DNA of 64,000 nt from Globicephala melas (taxonomy: Eukaryota; Chordata; Mammalia; Artiodactyla; Delphinidae), in the NCBI RefSeq assembly GCF_963455315.2, contig NC_083317.1, positions 40,387,792 through 40,451,791 on the forward strand. Reading direction: 5' to 3'. The notes below the pieces were generated by a model. It did no database searches. It was not told the origin of the DNA and worked only from the letters and a program-made list of their open reading frames with translations. Below, piece after piece: positions 1 through 10,574 of this stretch. The first letter of the stretch is position 1, and each line of letters begins with the position of its first letter. Position numbers and translations under genes: made by a program.

Positions 1-1740
1 TTGTCCTCTTCTCTTTATTTTCCAGGGCCCGTGTGCTGTGTTGACAGTCCAAAGTTTGTTTGAGACCCTATCATTCTCTACTCATTTCTCTTTCTCCTTC
101 TCACCAAAATTTGATTCTGTGATTTATTTACCCAAAGGCCTTGCTAAAGTTAAAATAATCTGTTAAGTTAATTTATTTACACTCACCTCAGGAATGTGTA
201 TATTTATATTGGAGAACTCTAAGAGACACAGCCCATCAACCCAAAGGAAGAATTCTCAAGCAGGGTGAGGCTCACCCAAACATACATACTACCCTCTACT
301 CTGAGTTGGACTGAAGCTCAAATCTAGGAAAATAATACTCTAAGTGACAGGGAAGTCAGATTCTCCTTTAGAGCTCTCTGGAGAATCAAGTTTATTATTT
401 CTTCGTGTTTAAAGCATTTTTGTAATCCAAGGGGGGGGGGTCACAACACATTACAGTAATTATCACTTCATCTATGGGTTTTCCCCATATGCTGAAGATA
501 CAGATCATGCCATTCCTCATGAACTGATATGAGTGATTTCTCTTTAATAGATTTAAAGGGTAGGAATGTAGGGGCTAATAATCTGTAATTTGGACTGTTA
601 AAAAAAATTTATGAAGAACAGATTGCATATAACATGATATGCTTCTCTGAATACCTCAGATTTATTCTCTCAATGAAATTTTTCCAAGTTACTAAAAGCT
701 GAAGATTTCTACTGAAGAAAATAAATTTTCACATCCATAACGAATGTAACAATTTAATAATGCATATATTTAACTGATAAGGTAGAAGAAAATATATAAA
801 TATCATAGAAAGTGGTTAAATATTAGATAATGGAGGTTAACTTCCTGCTATAATTTTAAATAGACCAGCACCAGAAAAGTAAGTGGAGGATTTGTTTTTG
901 CTCTGCTTCTTCTAAGTATTTTCAAATGAAGGATGTGTAAATGACAAGGTCAGAACACTAAAGAAGAGATAGGATGTCAAACTACTGAATACTAAATTCA
1001 GTCCAATACATCTATCATTTGGCATAGCTATGTACAAATCATGTTTGAAAATTCACTTCTGTTTATGAAATATGGTCTTTTTTATAGGGTTGGGATGGGA
1101 ATATGGATTCTCCACCCTAATTTTTTGTTTGTTTTGTTTCGTTTCACAATAGACGCCCCCAGGGTCAAATCCATAGCATCAACAGTTTATCCAGGTAATG
1201 GCAGTTGATGGGTCAGCCCTTAAGTAGGATGAATTTCCATTTGAATCTCCAAAACCAATCTTCCTTTCATTCTTCCGGTGAACTTGATTCACCCCCACTC
1301 CCATGTCAACCCACTCCCTGTGCTCCAGGTTACACAAGTTCCCCACTTCCAAGTGAAGAAAAGCTTCTTTGGGACTCACTTCCAAATTCTTCTAACAGTT
1401 CCGAATTTTAAAATTCCTTAGCAAAGCATAATCCCCATATTCTCAGGCTCAAACTTAAGCTTGCCCCTCTTTATCAAGAGCTTTGTGTCAAAAAGAAATA
1501 GAGAAAAATTGGAAGGCAGTTAATAGGACATGTGCTGACTTGCTTCACCAAATATCATGAAAAGTGAGAGTGGTTATTTGCTTCCTGCTGACATGCTTAC
1601 CTCTACCTCAAGGAGTGAACAGCTTCCTCATGAATTTACACAAGACTTTTTTTGACTTGCAGTCAGAAAATCAGGTTTACTGTATTTCAGGAAAGGAAAC
1701 TTGAAGGATTTTTCCTTAATATTTTCTAAATTCCTTCAAA
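1..1740. other. intergenic, no gene recognised
   Basis: AT-rich sequence with no open frame resembling a known protein. A run of ten G lies at 431-440. Short open frames around 1179-1411 overlap on both strands and have no recognisable similarity. In human the gene on this side of CGGBP1 is HTR1F, but no HTR1F coding sequence is seen here. Confidence 0.6.
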
Positions 1741-1754
1741 AATAATCCTGCACA

Positions 1755-1964
1755 GGGCTTCCCTGGTGGCACAGTGGTTGAGAGTCTGCCTGCTGATGCA
1801 GAGGATATGGGTTCGTGCCCCGGTCCGGAAAGATCCCACATGCCGCGGAGCGGCTGGGCCCGTGAGCCACGGCCACTGAGCCTGCGCGTCCAGAGCCTGT
1901 GCTCCGCAACAGGAGAGGCCACAGCAGTGAGAGGCCCGCGTACCGCAAAAAAAGTAATAATAAT
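1755..1964 (+). repeat. cetacean tRNA-derived SINE (CHR type)
   Basis: Complete SINE: tRNA-like head starting with ggcttccctggtggcacag, B-box-like ggttcgtgcc, a GC-rich body ending in gtaccgc, then an A-rich tail that becomes (TAA)n. It is flanked by a perfect 14-bp target duplication, aataatcctgcaca, at 1741-1754 and 1965-1978. The perfect duplication points to a fairly recent insertion. Confidence 0.95.
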
Positions 1965-1978
1965 AATAATCCTGCACA

Positions 1979-2636
1979 ATTCAAAATGTGTCCACATTAA
2001 ATTGTTTAAGAAAATGTGTCTCTAATACCCTCCTAAAAACTCAAATGATTATATTCAGACCTTTATTTTGCCAGAAAATATTTCCAAAGATAAGTTAATA
2101 TTTCTGTCATGAACAAAGTAATACTTTCGTATGGCATTGTGATCATTTTTCATGGGCTTGTGAATTCATATGCTTCCCCCAATTATTTAAATGAGGCACT
2201 TGTTGAGAAAAATACTTTCCAACATTATAATAAATGTATGGTTATTGATAAAGAATATCTTCTCTATACAAAGCACGATAGTACTTGAAACCTACCTGAG
2301 AAAGATAAAACTTTTTCAAAGAATTTGCATTCCCTGATTAGGCCAGAAATGATAAAAATTCTGAGGAAAAAAATGTATAATATTTTGATCAACAATAAAT
2401 CCTGTCAAACTAGGCTTTCAGTGAAGTTTGTGTCACAGCTCTAATTTCTACCATGGAGAGTTTCCACCTCTGCAAAGACAGTAAGATGACCTTATTGGTT
2501 TATGTAGATACAGAGCAAAGCTTGCTATGTCTTTCTTCCTTTGCTCTCCAATAAACTTTTCACTATATCCTGTTAATATTCCTAAATTATATGTAATTAA
2601 CATTCATTCCTAAAAATTATACTTATTATATCATTA

Positions 2637-2652
<16 letters not shown>
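1979..2652. other. intergenic, no gene recognised
   Basis: AT-rich, ending in a (TA)n tract at about 2634-2652 that joins the poly-T of the next SINE. No coding signal seen. Confidence 0.6.
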
Positions 2653-2667
<15 letters not shown>

Positions 2668-2867
2668 GCGGTACGCGGGCCTCTCACTGCTGTGGCCTCT
2701 CCCGTTGCGGAGCACAGGCTCCGGACGCGCAGGCTCAGCGGCCACGGCTCACAGGCCCACAGGCCCAGCTGCTCTGCGGCATGTGGGATCTTCCCGGACC
2801 GGGGCACGAACCCGTGTCCCCTGCATCGGCAGGCGGACCCTCAACCACTGCGCCACCAGGGAAGCCC
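2653..2867 (-). repeat. cetacean tRNA-derived SINE (CHR type), reverse orientation
   Basis: Reverse complement of the same SINE family: a poly-T start (the A tail), then gcggtacgcgggcctctcac, ending in the tRNA-like head at gccaccagggaagcc. A short local duplication (cacaggcccacaggcccag) is present in the body. The element sits at the end of a (TA)n tract. Confidence 0.95.
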
Positions 2868-3039
2868 TCACTATATTTTATTTCATATGTTGCATCATTG
2901 ATTATTATATAATTATAATTGCATTATATTGCTAGGTCTTGCTGCCTTGGGGTTTCCCACATCCCCCCATACACACACACACATTGACAATTTCCTCTTT
3001 GTGTTAGGTGGCTTGGCTTGGATTTGAGTGGATCTGTGA

Positions 3040-3074
3040 CCCTAGTAGCATGTGTGTGTATGTGTGTGTGTGTG
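3040..3074. repeat. (TG)n microsatellite
   Basis: Interrupted TG dinucleotide repeat; a short (CA)n on the same strand at about 2972-2984 accompanies it. Confidence 0.85.
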
Positions 3075-3204
3075 ATTTTGCAGATGTTAAGAAGGACTGA
3101 ACTGGAAAAAAGAAATGCTCTTCTTAGCATAGCACACTGTTGAACTTGAAAACGAAAGAGGAGGAGGAGAGGGGGTTTTCAGCAGCAAGGGAGTCATTTA
3201 AATT

Positions 3205-3385
3205 TGAGCTTTTTAAAATCAGTGTGCAGAAGAGTCACCTGAGATGCTAGTTACAAAGGCAGATCCCAAAGACTCTAAGTCTGTGAGTCCTGAATGGAAC
3301 TCCAGAATCTGAGTCTTTAGCAGGATTTTCCAGCTGTTCTAATGAAGCTGGAGCTTGGAGCCTTTCTAGAGACCATTGCTTGAAA
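3205..3385 (+). repeat. MER5A-like hAT DNA transposon relic
   Basis: The order of short blocks resembles the non-autonomous hAT-Charlie element MER5A: an agagtcacctgagatgct-like start, a cagatccc block, an agaatctgag block and a terminal agaccattgcttgaaagct block. Divergence is high, as expected for a mammalian-wide element. Recognition is from memory. Confidence 0.6.
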
Positions 3386-3689
3386 GCTCCCAGCTAGCTA
3401 GATAAGAATTTTATAGGACACAGTTATATAACTGAAAATGAAATTTCACCAACATTTCACTAGTTGAGTTCCAGTCAGAATTGCTACTATATGAAAAGTA
3501 CCTAATACAAAACTGAACAGAAGTAAAAATCACATCAACATTGCTCAGTAAATTATAAAGCCCTCAGTTAGAAAAAATATTAAAGTCTATTCCCAATCAG
3601 TATATTATTTAAATTTTGCTAGGACAAAGAATGAAAGCGTTTCATCACATATGAAGCGACAATTTAAAGGAGTAAAGAAATCTCTAGAT

Positions 3690-3795
3690 TTGAAATCAGA
3701 AAAGGCTAAAAGAGAGTCCTGATTCTGCTAATCACTGACTTGATGCTGAGCAAGTTTCATCTATCCTGCATGCCTCAAATTAGAATTGAAAGACT
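3690..3795 (+). repeat. MIR-like SINE relic
   Basis: Carries the MIR core pattern: agtcctgattctgct, then cactgacttgatgctgagcaag, then a catgcctcaa block. Short and diverged. Confidence 0.55.
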
Positions 3796-3799
3796 AAGG

Positions 3800-4430
3800 A
3801 AGTAGAGTGAGATAAAGCAAACACCCTTGAAAAACACTAAAGCACCACAAAATGTAAATTAGCATTGTTATTATTCTCTGTGGCGGGTCTGGAATGTGTC
3901 AGAGCACACGACAGGGAGACGGGTGTTCTTGATTGTGCACTGCCTTTTCTGAGTCTGGAGAGAAGTGAGTGATTGATGGCCTCCTGCTTCTGACTCTCCC
4001 TCGAAGCTCTGTCCTTAGTAGGGCAATAACTCCCAAAAACCCCATCTGCAGCTATAGAAATGCCGCCCTGCTGGGCACTCACGAGTCTCTTCCCTTGCTG
4101 TATCCTGCCATCTGTATTACGAAAAGCCTGGCATTGTTGAAACTTGGTTAGCTTTCTTGAAGGATGCAATACAATCCTTCCACCCTATTAAAATCAGAAC
4201 CGCAATTATTCCAGCATGGATTTCTCCTGTCGATATATTCAAAGGTGATTTCCCATATGTTTCAGGATCAGGGCTTTAGTTTAATCCTTTAAATACTAAA
4301 GGGAAAACCTTCATTTGAAATGAGAACGCTAAGTTGCTGAAAATAAGACTGGAGGCTTAATTTTAGGCTCTACTGAGTGTATGAAAAAAACACTACTAAT
4401 TCATATAAAAATATTAAAATTTAAAGTATT
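3800..4430. other. intergenic, no gene recognised
   Basis: A 110-codon open frame on the minus strand (3837-4169) overlaps a 60-codon frame on the plus strand; neither resembles a protein I know. Nothing else was recognised. Confidence 0.5.
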
Positions 4431-4434
4431 CAAT

Positions 4435-4860
4435 AATGGCTCCCTATTGCTTATTACATTGCATCGAGACTCTCTGGCTTGGCCCTAATATTAGGGCCTT
4501 AATATTAATAACAAAAGATAACCACCCTCTATAAAATCTTATTTCCCACTAACCTCTCTACCCCAACAAGTGCTGTCTTCTCCAGTCCGGTCCCTCTCTT
4601 CACTGTCCTCACAGTGTGCCTTTCTCATTCTTGTCTCAATTACTCTTTTAGCACTTTTTTCCCTTCCACCTGATGTGCCCTCCACCTACTTGATCCAGCT
4701 TATCTTTCAAAGCACAGATTAAATTCCACTTCCTCCTTGAAACTAAATTTGTATGCAATTTCAATATTGTGAGGACACAATATTGTCTTCAATAATTCCT
4801 TATCTGTTTTTCATATCACTAGTTTCTTCATGAGTGTTTGGTTTTTATACTAACTAAAAA
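4435..4860 (+). repeat. L2 LINE relic
   Basis: Resembles the 3' part of L2: a tggctccctattgcttatta start, a pyrimidine-rich stretch, then the tcaaagcacagattaaattc and cctccttgaaact blocks. Ancient and diverged; recognition is from memory. Confidence 0.5.
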
Positions 4861-4870
4861 GAGTAATGTT

Positions 4871-5078
4871 GGGGCTTCCCTGGTGGTGCAGTGGTTGAGA
4901 GTCCACTTGCTATGCAGGGGACACGGGTTCGTGCCCCGGTCCGGGAAGATCCCACATGCCGCGGGACGGCTGGGCCCGTGAGCCACGGCCACTGAGCCTG
5001 CGCGTCAGAGGCTGTGCTCCGCAACAGGAGAGGCTACAGCAGTGAGAGGCCTGCATACCGCAAAAAAAAGAAAAAAGT
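4871..5078 (+). repeat. cetacean tRNA-derived SINE (CHR type)
   Basis: Full-length copy of the same family as the one at 1755, with a body ending ctgcataccgc and an A-rich tail. It has several substitutions (agcggctg has become gacggctg) and small deletions. Confidence 0.94.
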
Positions 5079-6316
5079 CATAAGCAAAACACTGCAGGCT
5101 CAAGTTGGATCATTGACTTCTTATGTTTTGTATTTTCCACTGAGTAATCAATGAACTAGAATTGTATATGTGCACTATTAAACCTGAGGCAAAACTTTAA
5201 ATGCATTTTCTTTCTCAAAATCTTCCCATTGATGAAAAATAATATATAGTGGTTATTATCTTTAGTAAAAAAAAAAAAAACATGAAAAACCACGTACGTT
5301 TATTTTAACAATTTTAATAGCGATTGCCCAAACTATAGAAAATGTTCAAATATGAATTTTAATAGTCTATGAAATATGAAAGTCTGCTCAGGTTGTTGCT
5401 GTTAAAAGGGTAACAAAAATAAATATATGCTGAAATTTGATGTTGCTTAGCCCTGAAACAGTAAAATGTGAAATAAATCATATCCTTCAAATAATGAGTG
5501 TTGGCTTTCACTTTATCATTTTAAAACATCCTATAGCATTCTATTTAAAAACTACAAAGGAAGAATAAAAATATGAAGCAGACGTGGATTTTAAGTGTCC
5601 GAGTGTTTTTCCATAAGTGTTTGTGGAAGACTGAGCTATGAGTTTCCCTTATTCGACAATATAACCTACAATAACTTCACTTCTGGTCCTTCAGTTCACT
5701 CAAAGAATTTACATTCTCACTTGTAAAGTTCTGTTTAGAATGAAGACAGTTCCTTTTATTTTCCTAAATTTAAAAAAAATCAGTAAAAAGTACTGATATA
5801 TTGTTACTAAGTAATACTCAAGTGCAAATGGAAAAGAAGGATGGGAGTTCTCTCCATCCCTGCATTGTGTTCTCTTTTGAGTCCCAATCTTTTAAGAACG
5901 TTTTGAGTGTAATCACGTTGTATGTATGTATTAGGTTTTGAGAAATAGCTTATTTCAGCTTTTCCCTCTCAAAATAAATCTTGATAGAGACGAAGTGGAA
6001 AAAATGTTGGCACTTAAAAGAGGACAAGAAGAAAAGGTTATAGTGCCAGTTAAATAAAACATGTTTGCATATATTCCATAGAGAAAGATATATATTCATC
6101 AGTTATTTCAAAAAAAAACTATGTTAGAAGGAAACAATAGGGGGAAAAATAAATATCTCCACCTATTCCCAAATATTTGTGAATAGGTAATTGTACTTCC
6201 CAGAGAGATGTGAGTTTGTTTGGTTTTACTTGGTTCTTCCTTACTCCTTCTCCTCCACTCTCTCCATCCTTCTGCTTCTTTTGATTATAGTATCAATTTA
6301 GTATACACAGCTGCGA
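5079..6316. other. intergenic, no gene recognised
   Basis: AT-rich sequence with an A14 run at about 5267-5280. No gene, RNA or repeat recognised. Confidence 0.55.
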
Positions 6317-6330
6317 TTTATTTATTTTTT

Positions 6331-7305
6331 AAAAGGAAGATTTATTCAACAAGTTTCACTTAGCACAATACACCTAAAAGGAAAATCACAATACAATGAA
6401 AGATTTAAATCAAGGCCTCCAAATTTCATACAAACACCAAGACCAAGATCCTAAAGTATTGGTATTGCGTCTCAAATTTTCCCCGTTAACTTAAAAAAAA
6501 AGCTTAAACTTACGTGCCATCGAGGTTATTAAATGAAACTAGAATTAACAAACATGCGAAATGTTTCACTTTTAATTGTACACACAGATCCTATATTGAG
6601 TTTTACAAAAAAGCATGTCTTTCAACATGCACCCAGTGTTCAATGTAATGTGGTGTAAGAGCAACATTTAACATAATTCAACTGCTTTAACCTAAATACA
6701 CCTACTGCTTAAGTACATCCTACAATAGAACTAACTTGAGAACAGCTGAAAATTATTTAACAGTAATAGATTAGATTATGCAACCTAGTTGTTACATCCT
6801 AAATGAATGTTTGTGTTCAAAAATACTGAAACTTAAGTCTTTAAAACACTGCTGATTTCCACTTAGAGTAAGCATAAATCACAAGCCTGTATTGCAAAAC
6901 TGTTAAAACTTAAGTTTTGTTTTTCTTTTAAAAATGTTGACCAAGAATCAGCGATCAGGATCAATTACATTCCCCATCCACCACTCACACTGGACATGCT
7001 ATAGACATCCCTCCCATTCCGTTCACTCCCATAGATGCTCGGCTTCCACTACTGTAGTAGCTGCTGTTCACTGCTCCTTGACTGCCTATGCAATGTTTGA
7101 TTGAAAATCACTGATGTGTTCCTGTAAAACTTGGTCGTATCCACTCATCAGGCTGCCCTGGCCAACCAGCAGCCTCCATAACCTCCACTCAGCTGCAGGC
7201 TGGCTGGCTGGGCCGCCATAACTGGACTGGTTTGCTAAGCCCATGCCTCCCATCGTTTAGCTACCATAAGCACCACCGCTTGCTCCTGCCCTAGAATTAG
7301 ATAGT
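6331..7305 (-). pseudogene. HNRNPH1P: HNRNPH1 processed pseudogene, 3' fragment
   Basis: HNRNPH1 encodes a nuclear RNA-binding protein that acts in splicing. Read on the minus strand, this segment holds the end of its coding sequence: blocks reading ASGGAYGS, MGGMGL, NQSSYGGPAS, MSGYDQVLQE and DFQSNIA followed by stop. The 3'UTR follows, down to an AATAAA signal (6341-6346) and a T-rich tract at about 6317-6330 that represents the poly-A tail. The DFQSNIA ending fits H1 rather than H2. It is dead: a premature TAA lies right after the GGAYGS block (a CAA codon in the parent), indels scramble the glycine-rich tail, and everything upstream (all RRM domains) is missing. Exon sequence, 3'UTR and tail are joined without introns, so it arose by retrotransposition. 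The 5' break is at about 7300-7306, where an unrelated GC-rich sequence begins. Parent identity is from memory of the family. Confidence 0.88.
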
Positions 7306-7828
7306 GGAGCTTTCGAGAGTCTCGGCGACTTGCTTGCTGCGGTGTTAAGTGGAACCTGAAGCCGCCTCTGCAGAGCCGAGCCCGCAGCCACACCCGCCCC
7401 TTGCGTTCGCTTGGGGGATTGGCTTCATTCCGAGAAGAGAGCGAGCTTGGCGTTTGGAGCATGCGCAGTCACAGGAGCTCGCGGGTTCTGTGAGTACCCT
7501 GACCTCTGTGCTCCGCGTCAGCAGCTGGGTTCGTGCAGAATTAACTTAACTGTTCAGAGACGGGCGACTTTACTTCAGACTACTCAGCTTGCTGGTAACG
7601 ATTTTGCCACGGCAGTGGATCCCCGTGATGAGTCTTTAGAGCAAACTTTGTCCTGTACTTTGTCAACTTAACTCAGCTGAATTTAACTTTGTGATAACGG
7701 CACAATTGGAATACCAGGTTAGCCTGCTTGAAGATATAGATGCTCATACTATGTCTTGACACTGGTCTTAAAAGATCTCACAGGTGTCAATTAAAATAGA
7801 ACTGTTCCAATTGACAAAAAAAAAAAAA
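7306..7828 (+). pseudogene. probable retrocopy of an unidentified transcript
   Basis: The first 200 bases or so are GC-rich and CpG-rich, unlike the surroundings and like a mammalian first exon. Composition then becomes AT-rich and the segment ends with ATTAAA at 7790-7795, followed about 20 nt later by a run of 13 A (7816-7828). GC-rich 5' end, polyadenylation signal and A tail in this order are the marks of a processed RNA copied into DNA. The longest open frames (86 and 66 codons, 7349-7671) resemble nothing I know, so the parent could be a non-coding RNA or only the UTR of a gene. It lies head-to-head with the HNRNPH1 fragment. An alternative is a decayed promoter of a local gene with an unrelated A run. 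No clear target duplication seen. Confidence 0.5.
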
Positions 7829-8785
7829 TCCATATTCAGGAACAGGATTTATAGCATGAGTTTCTCTATATACTTTTCCAAGTATTTGTGGAAAGAATAA
7901 GACAAAGTATTTCTTAGAGATAAGGCAGAGAATGAGATTTGAATGAATTTCCTCTTCTGAAAAAACTGTCATAGAACTTTAAAGAATTTTTTTCCTCTTC
8001 TTTTCCTTTCTTTTTTTTTCTGTAAGGGATCTGCAGTTTAACTATGGTGGATCTTAAATTTGGATTTAAGTTGTCCTCCTTGAGGTTCATTGGAGTTCCT
8101 GCTTCTAATGCTTATATCCTTTCACCAGTTGTGAAAAGTTCTCAATCCGTATCTTCAGATATAGCCCCTACCCCATGCTCACTCTTCCTTGCCTTCTCCT
8201 GCTCTCTCTCTCTCTCTGTCTCTCTTTCACTCTCTCATTCTTCTCCTTCTGGAATTCCAATTCGATATATGTTAGACCATCTTATTCTGTCCTTCATTTC
8301 TCTTTCATATTTTTCTACTGCTTTGTATCTCTGGACTTCAATTACAGACAATTTGGTATAAACCATCCATTGAGTTTTAAGTTTCTATTAATTTTTCATT
8401 TCTAGAAGTGTTGGGTTTTTACACATCTGTGTATTCTTTACTCATGATTTTCATGCCTTTTTATATTTTAAAACATTTTAAACAAATTTTTTTATTTTTT
8501 TATTTTTTCTCTCTGACAATTCCTGTATCTGAAGACTCCTGAGGCTTAATGTTGTTTGTGCTAGCTCTCATGCGTGGTGCCTTGTTTCCCTATGTGTTCA
8601 TTGACTTTGTTTTTCTTTTTACGTTGAATTCTCACTTTTATTTGAACTTTCTCTGTGGAAATTCTTTGAGGCCTGGGATGAAGGTGGATTCCTCCATGGG
8701 AGGATTAGCATTTGTTACTGTGAGACACCTGTGGTCATTATCAGTGCTGTATTAATTTAAACTAATTGTTGATTTGAGAGGTTTG

Positions 8786-8790
<5 letters not shown>
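7829..8790. other. intergenic, T-rich, no gene recognised
   Basis: Strongly pyrimidine-biased on the plus strand, with a (TC)n stretch at about 8200-8240. It may be part of a very old antisense LINE, but I cannot place it. Open frames of about 100 codons here (8044-8361) are low-complexity and have no family resemblance. Confidence 0.45.

Positions 8791-8820
<30 letters not shown>
8791..8820. repeat. (GT)15 microsatellite
   Basis: Thirty uninterrupted bases of GT. Confidence 0.97.
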
Positions 8821-8822
<2 letters not shown>

Positions 8823-8956
8823 CATAATATCATGTGATGTGTGTTCAGGATACAAATTAAATGGAAGCCAGATTGTGGTTATGAATTTTCAGGAGAAATC
8901 CTTTTCTACCTCCAATCAGAATCAAGGTTCAATGTTCATGTTTCAAGATGGGCAAT

Positions 8957-8964
8957 TTTCTTTT

Positions 8965-9033
<69 letters not shown>

Positions 9034-9072
9034 TTTCTCTCTCTCTTTCTCTCTTTCTCTCTTTCTTTCTTT
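8957..9072. repeat. (TTTC)n pyrimidine microsatellite
   Basis: A long run of TTTC units, uninterrupted for about 70 bases and then grading into mixed TC and TTTC units. Long open frames through it on both strands (Ser/Phe/Leu-rich or Lys/Glu/Arg-rich) are artefacts of the repeat. It lies 136 bases after the (GT)15 tract. Confidence 0.97.
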
Positions 9073-9074
9073 TC

Positions 9075-10500
9075 AGTTCTAGATTGGTGTCAGTGTGTAT
9101 TTCTAGTTCATTCTTAAACTGGAAGTATAACACTTTGGGGTCCAGTTTCATTTGAAAGGGGTCTCCTAATATAATCCCTACTTGAGTGGGGTGTGGGCTT
9201 TGTCTTCCATCCCTGAAACCTTAAAAATTAATGCTTGAGATCATCTGAGCTCAGCGAATGCCATTAAGGCAAAAAACAACCTCAGTGCTTTACTTACCAC
9301 TTGGAGTTCCTGCCGTTAACTTATTTTTAGCCTAAGTAGTATTAACTTTTTTTGGTAGCATTTGCACGCATTTAAGATTTTTAAAAATATTTTTGCTCAG
9401 CAGTTTTAGTTGTTTTCAGCAATTAGGGTCAGTCCTGGTACTTAGTTAACCCTGTTACCAGTAATGGAAGTAAAGTTGCCTTAAACTTGCTTTTTCTTCT
9501 GTACCCATTACAGTTTTCTCAAGCCTTTATTCCGTTTTATTATAATTTATTTTTTCCCTTGGTGTTTCTGGTATTACAGTTTATTTGTTACATCTACAAT
9601 TATGGCTCAGATTGTTTTCTTATCTCTGAATCTCCCTTTAACCTTTTAATTTTAATCATCTTTTTAGCTCTTCTTTTATTACTTACTTATTACTTTGACA
9701 TTATGTTATTGTATAGCATAAAACACTTGGGGACTCTGCCTCTGTAGTTTGAGTTATGCTAACTTCCAGACTTTTGCCTGTTATGAACTATAAGTCTCTC
9801 TTCCTTTTTTCCTTGTTTTCTTCCTTCCTCTGTATTCCCTCCCTCCCTCCCTCCCTTCCTTCCATCTTCATTTTTGCTCTATCATAGTTCTGTAATTGCC
9901 ATGTGATTTAGTTTTACCTTGGTCACATTTATCATCAGGTACTGCTACAATTCAACATAATACGGATTTTCTTTGAATCACTTCTCATTTTATCTATAAC
10001 CAGCTGGTCTTTCTTTCAAGCTTAAGAGCATGTAGAGATGGCAGAGGTGTAGGCCGAGCGTGTGGAGATGGCAGGGGTGGAGCCTTGCTGTGGAGGAGTG
10101 TTACCCTTGCTGTAGATCTGGCATCTGAGTTCTTCTCTGAGATTCTGTCATGAGTGGATTCTTGGGTTGGCTGTCATTCCAACATTGCACAGTACCATTA
10201 AAGATACTATTAAGCCATTGGCCCTTCTTTTCACTGATGAATTCTGAAGCTAGGGTTGTACTTTTGTGGCTCCTTCATTTTTCTCAGGGATACCTACTTA
10301 ACTCCTCAGTCCACATATTTCTAAATTAGATGACATTAGTGAGAACTTCATAATACTCTAGACTCATTTTTCATGATAATTCTTCTGGGAGATGAAGGCA
10401 AGTTTAGGTGTAATGCAATGTGACAGTATTTTCTATGTCTTTCTTTGACCCCATTTCTTTATGGCATTATGTTGTGACCCTTTATTTATTTTGTTGCTGC
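9075..10500. other. intergenic, no gene recognised
   Basis: T-rich sequence with a (CCCT)n-like tract at about 9836-9860. An imperfect repeat of gtgtggagatggcag-like units occurs at about 10030-10080. No coding signal. Confidence 0.5.
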
Positions 10501-10505
10501 TGGTA

Positions 10506-10574
10506 AGTTTTACCCTCCCCCCTTTTGTAGGTTTACAATCCTGGGAGTTTTACCCTCCCCCCTTTTGTAGGTTT
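10506..10574. repeat. tandem duplication, 40-bp period
   Basis: A 29-base block starting agttttaccctcccccctt at 10506-10534 recurs exactly at 10546-10574, separated by an 11-base spacer. The perfect identity suggests a recent local duplication. Confidence 0.93.

Noticed and set aside
7617..7675. Possible C/D-box snoRNA (gtgatga near 7625, ctga near 7678)
   Set aside because: No terminal stem pairs the ends and the boxes are common by chance.
8936..9155. Ser/Phe/Leu-rich and Lys/Glu/Arg-rich open frames
   Set aside because: Pure translation of the (TTTC)n microsatellite.
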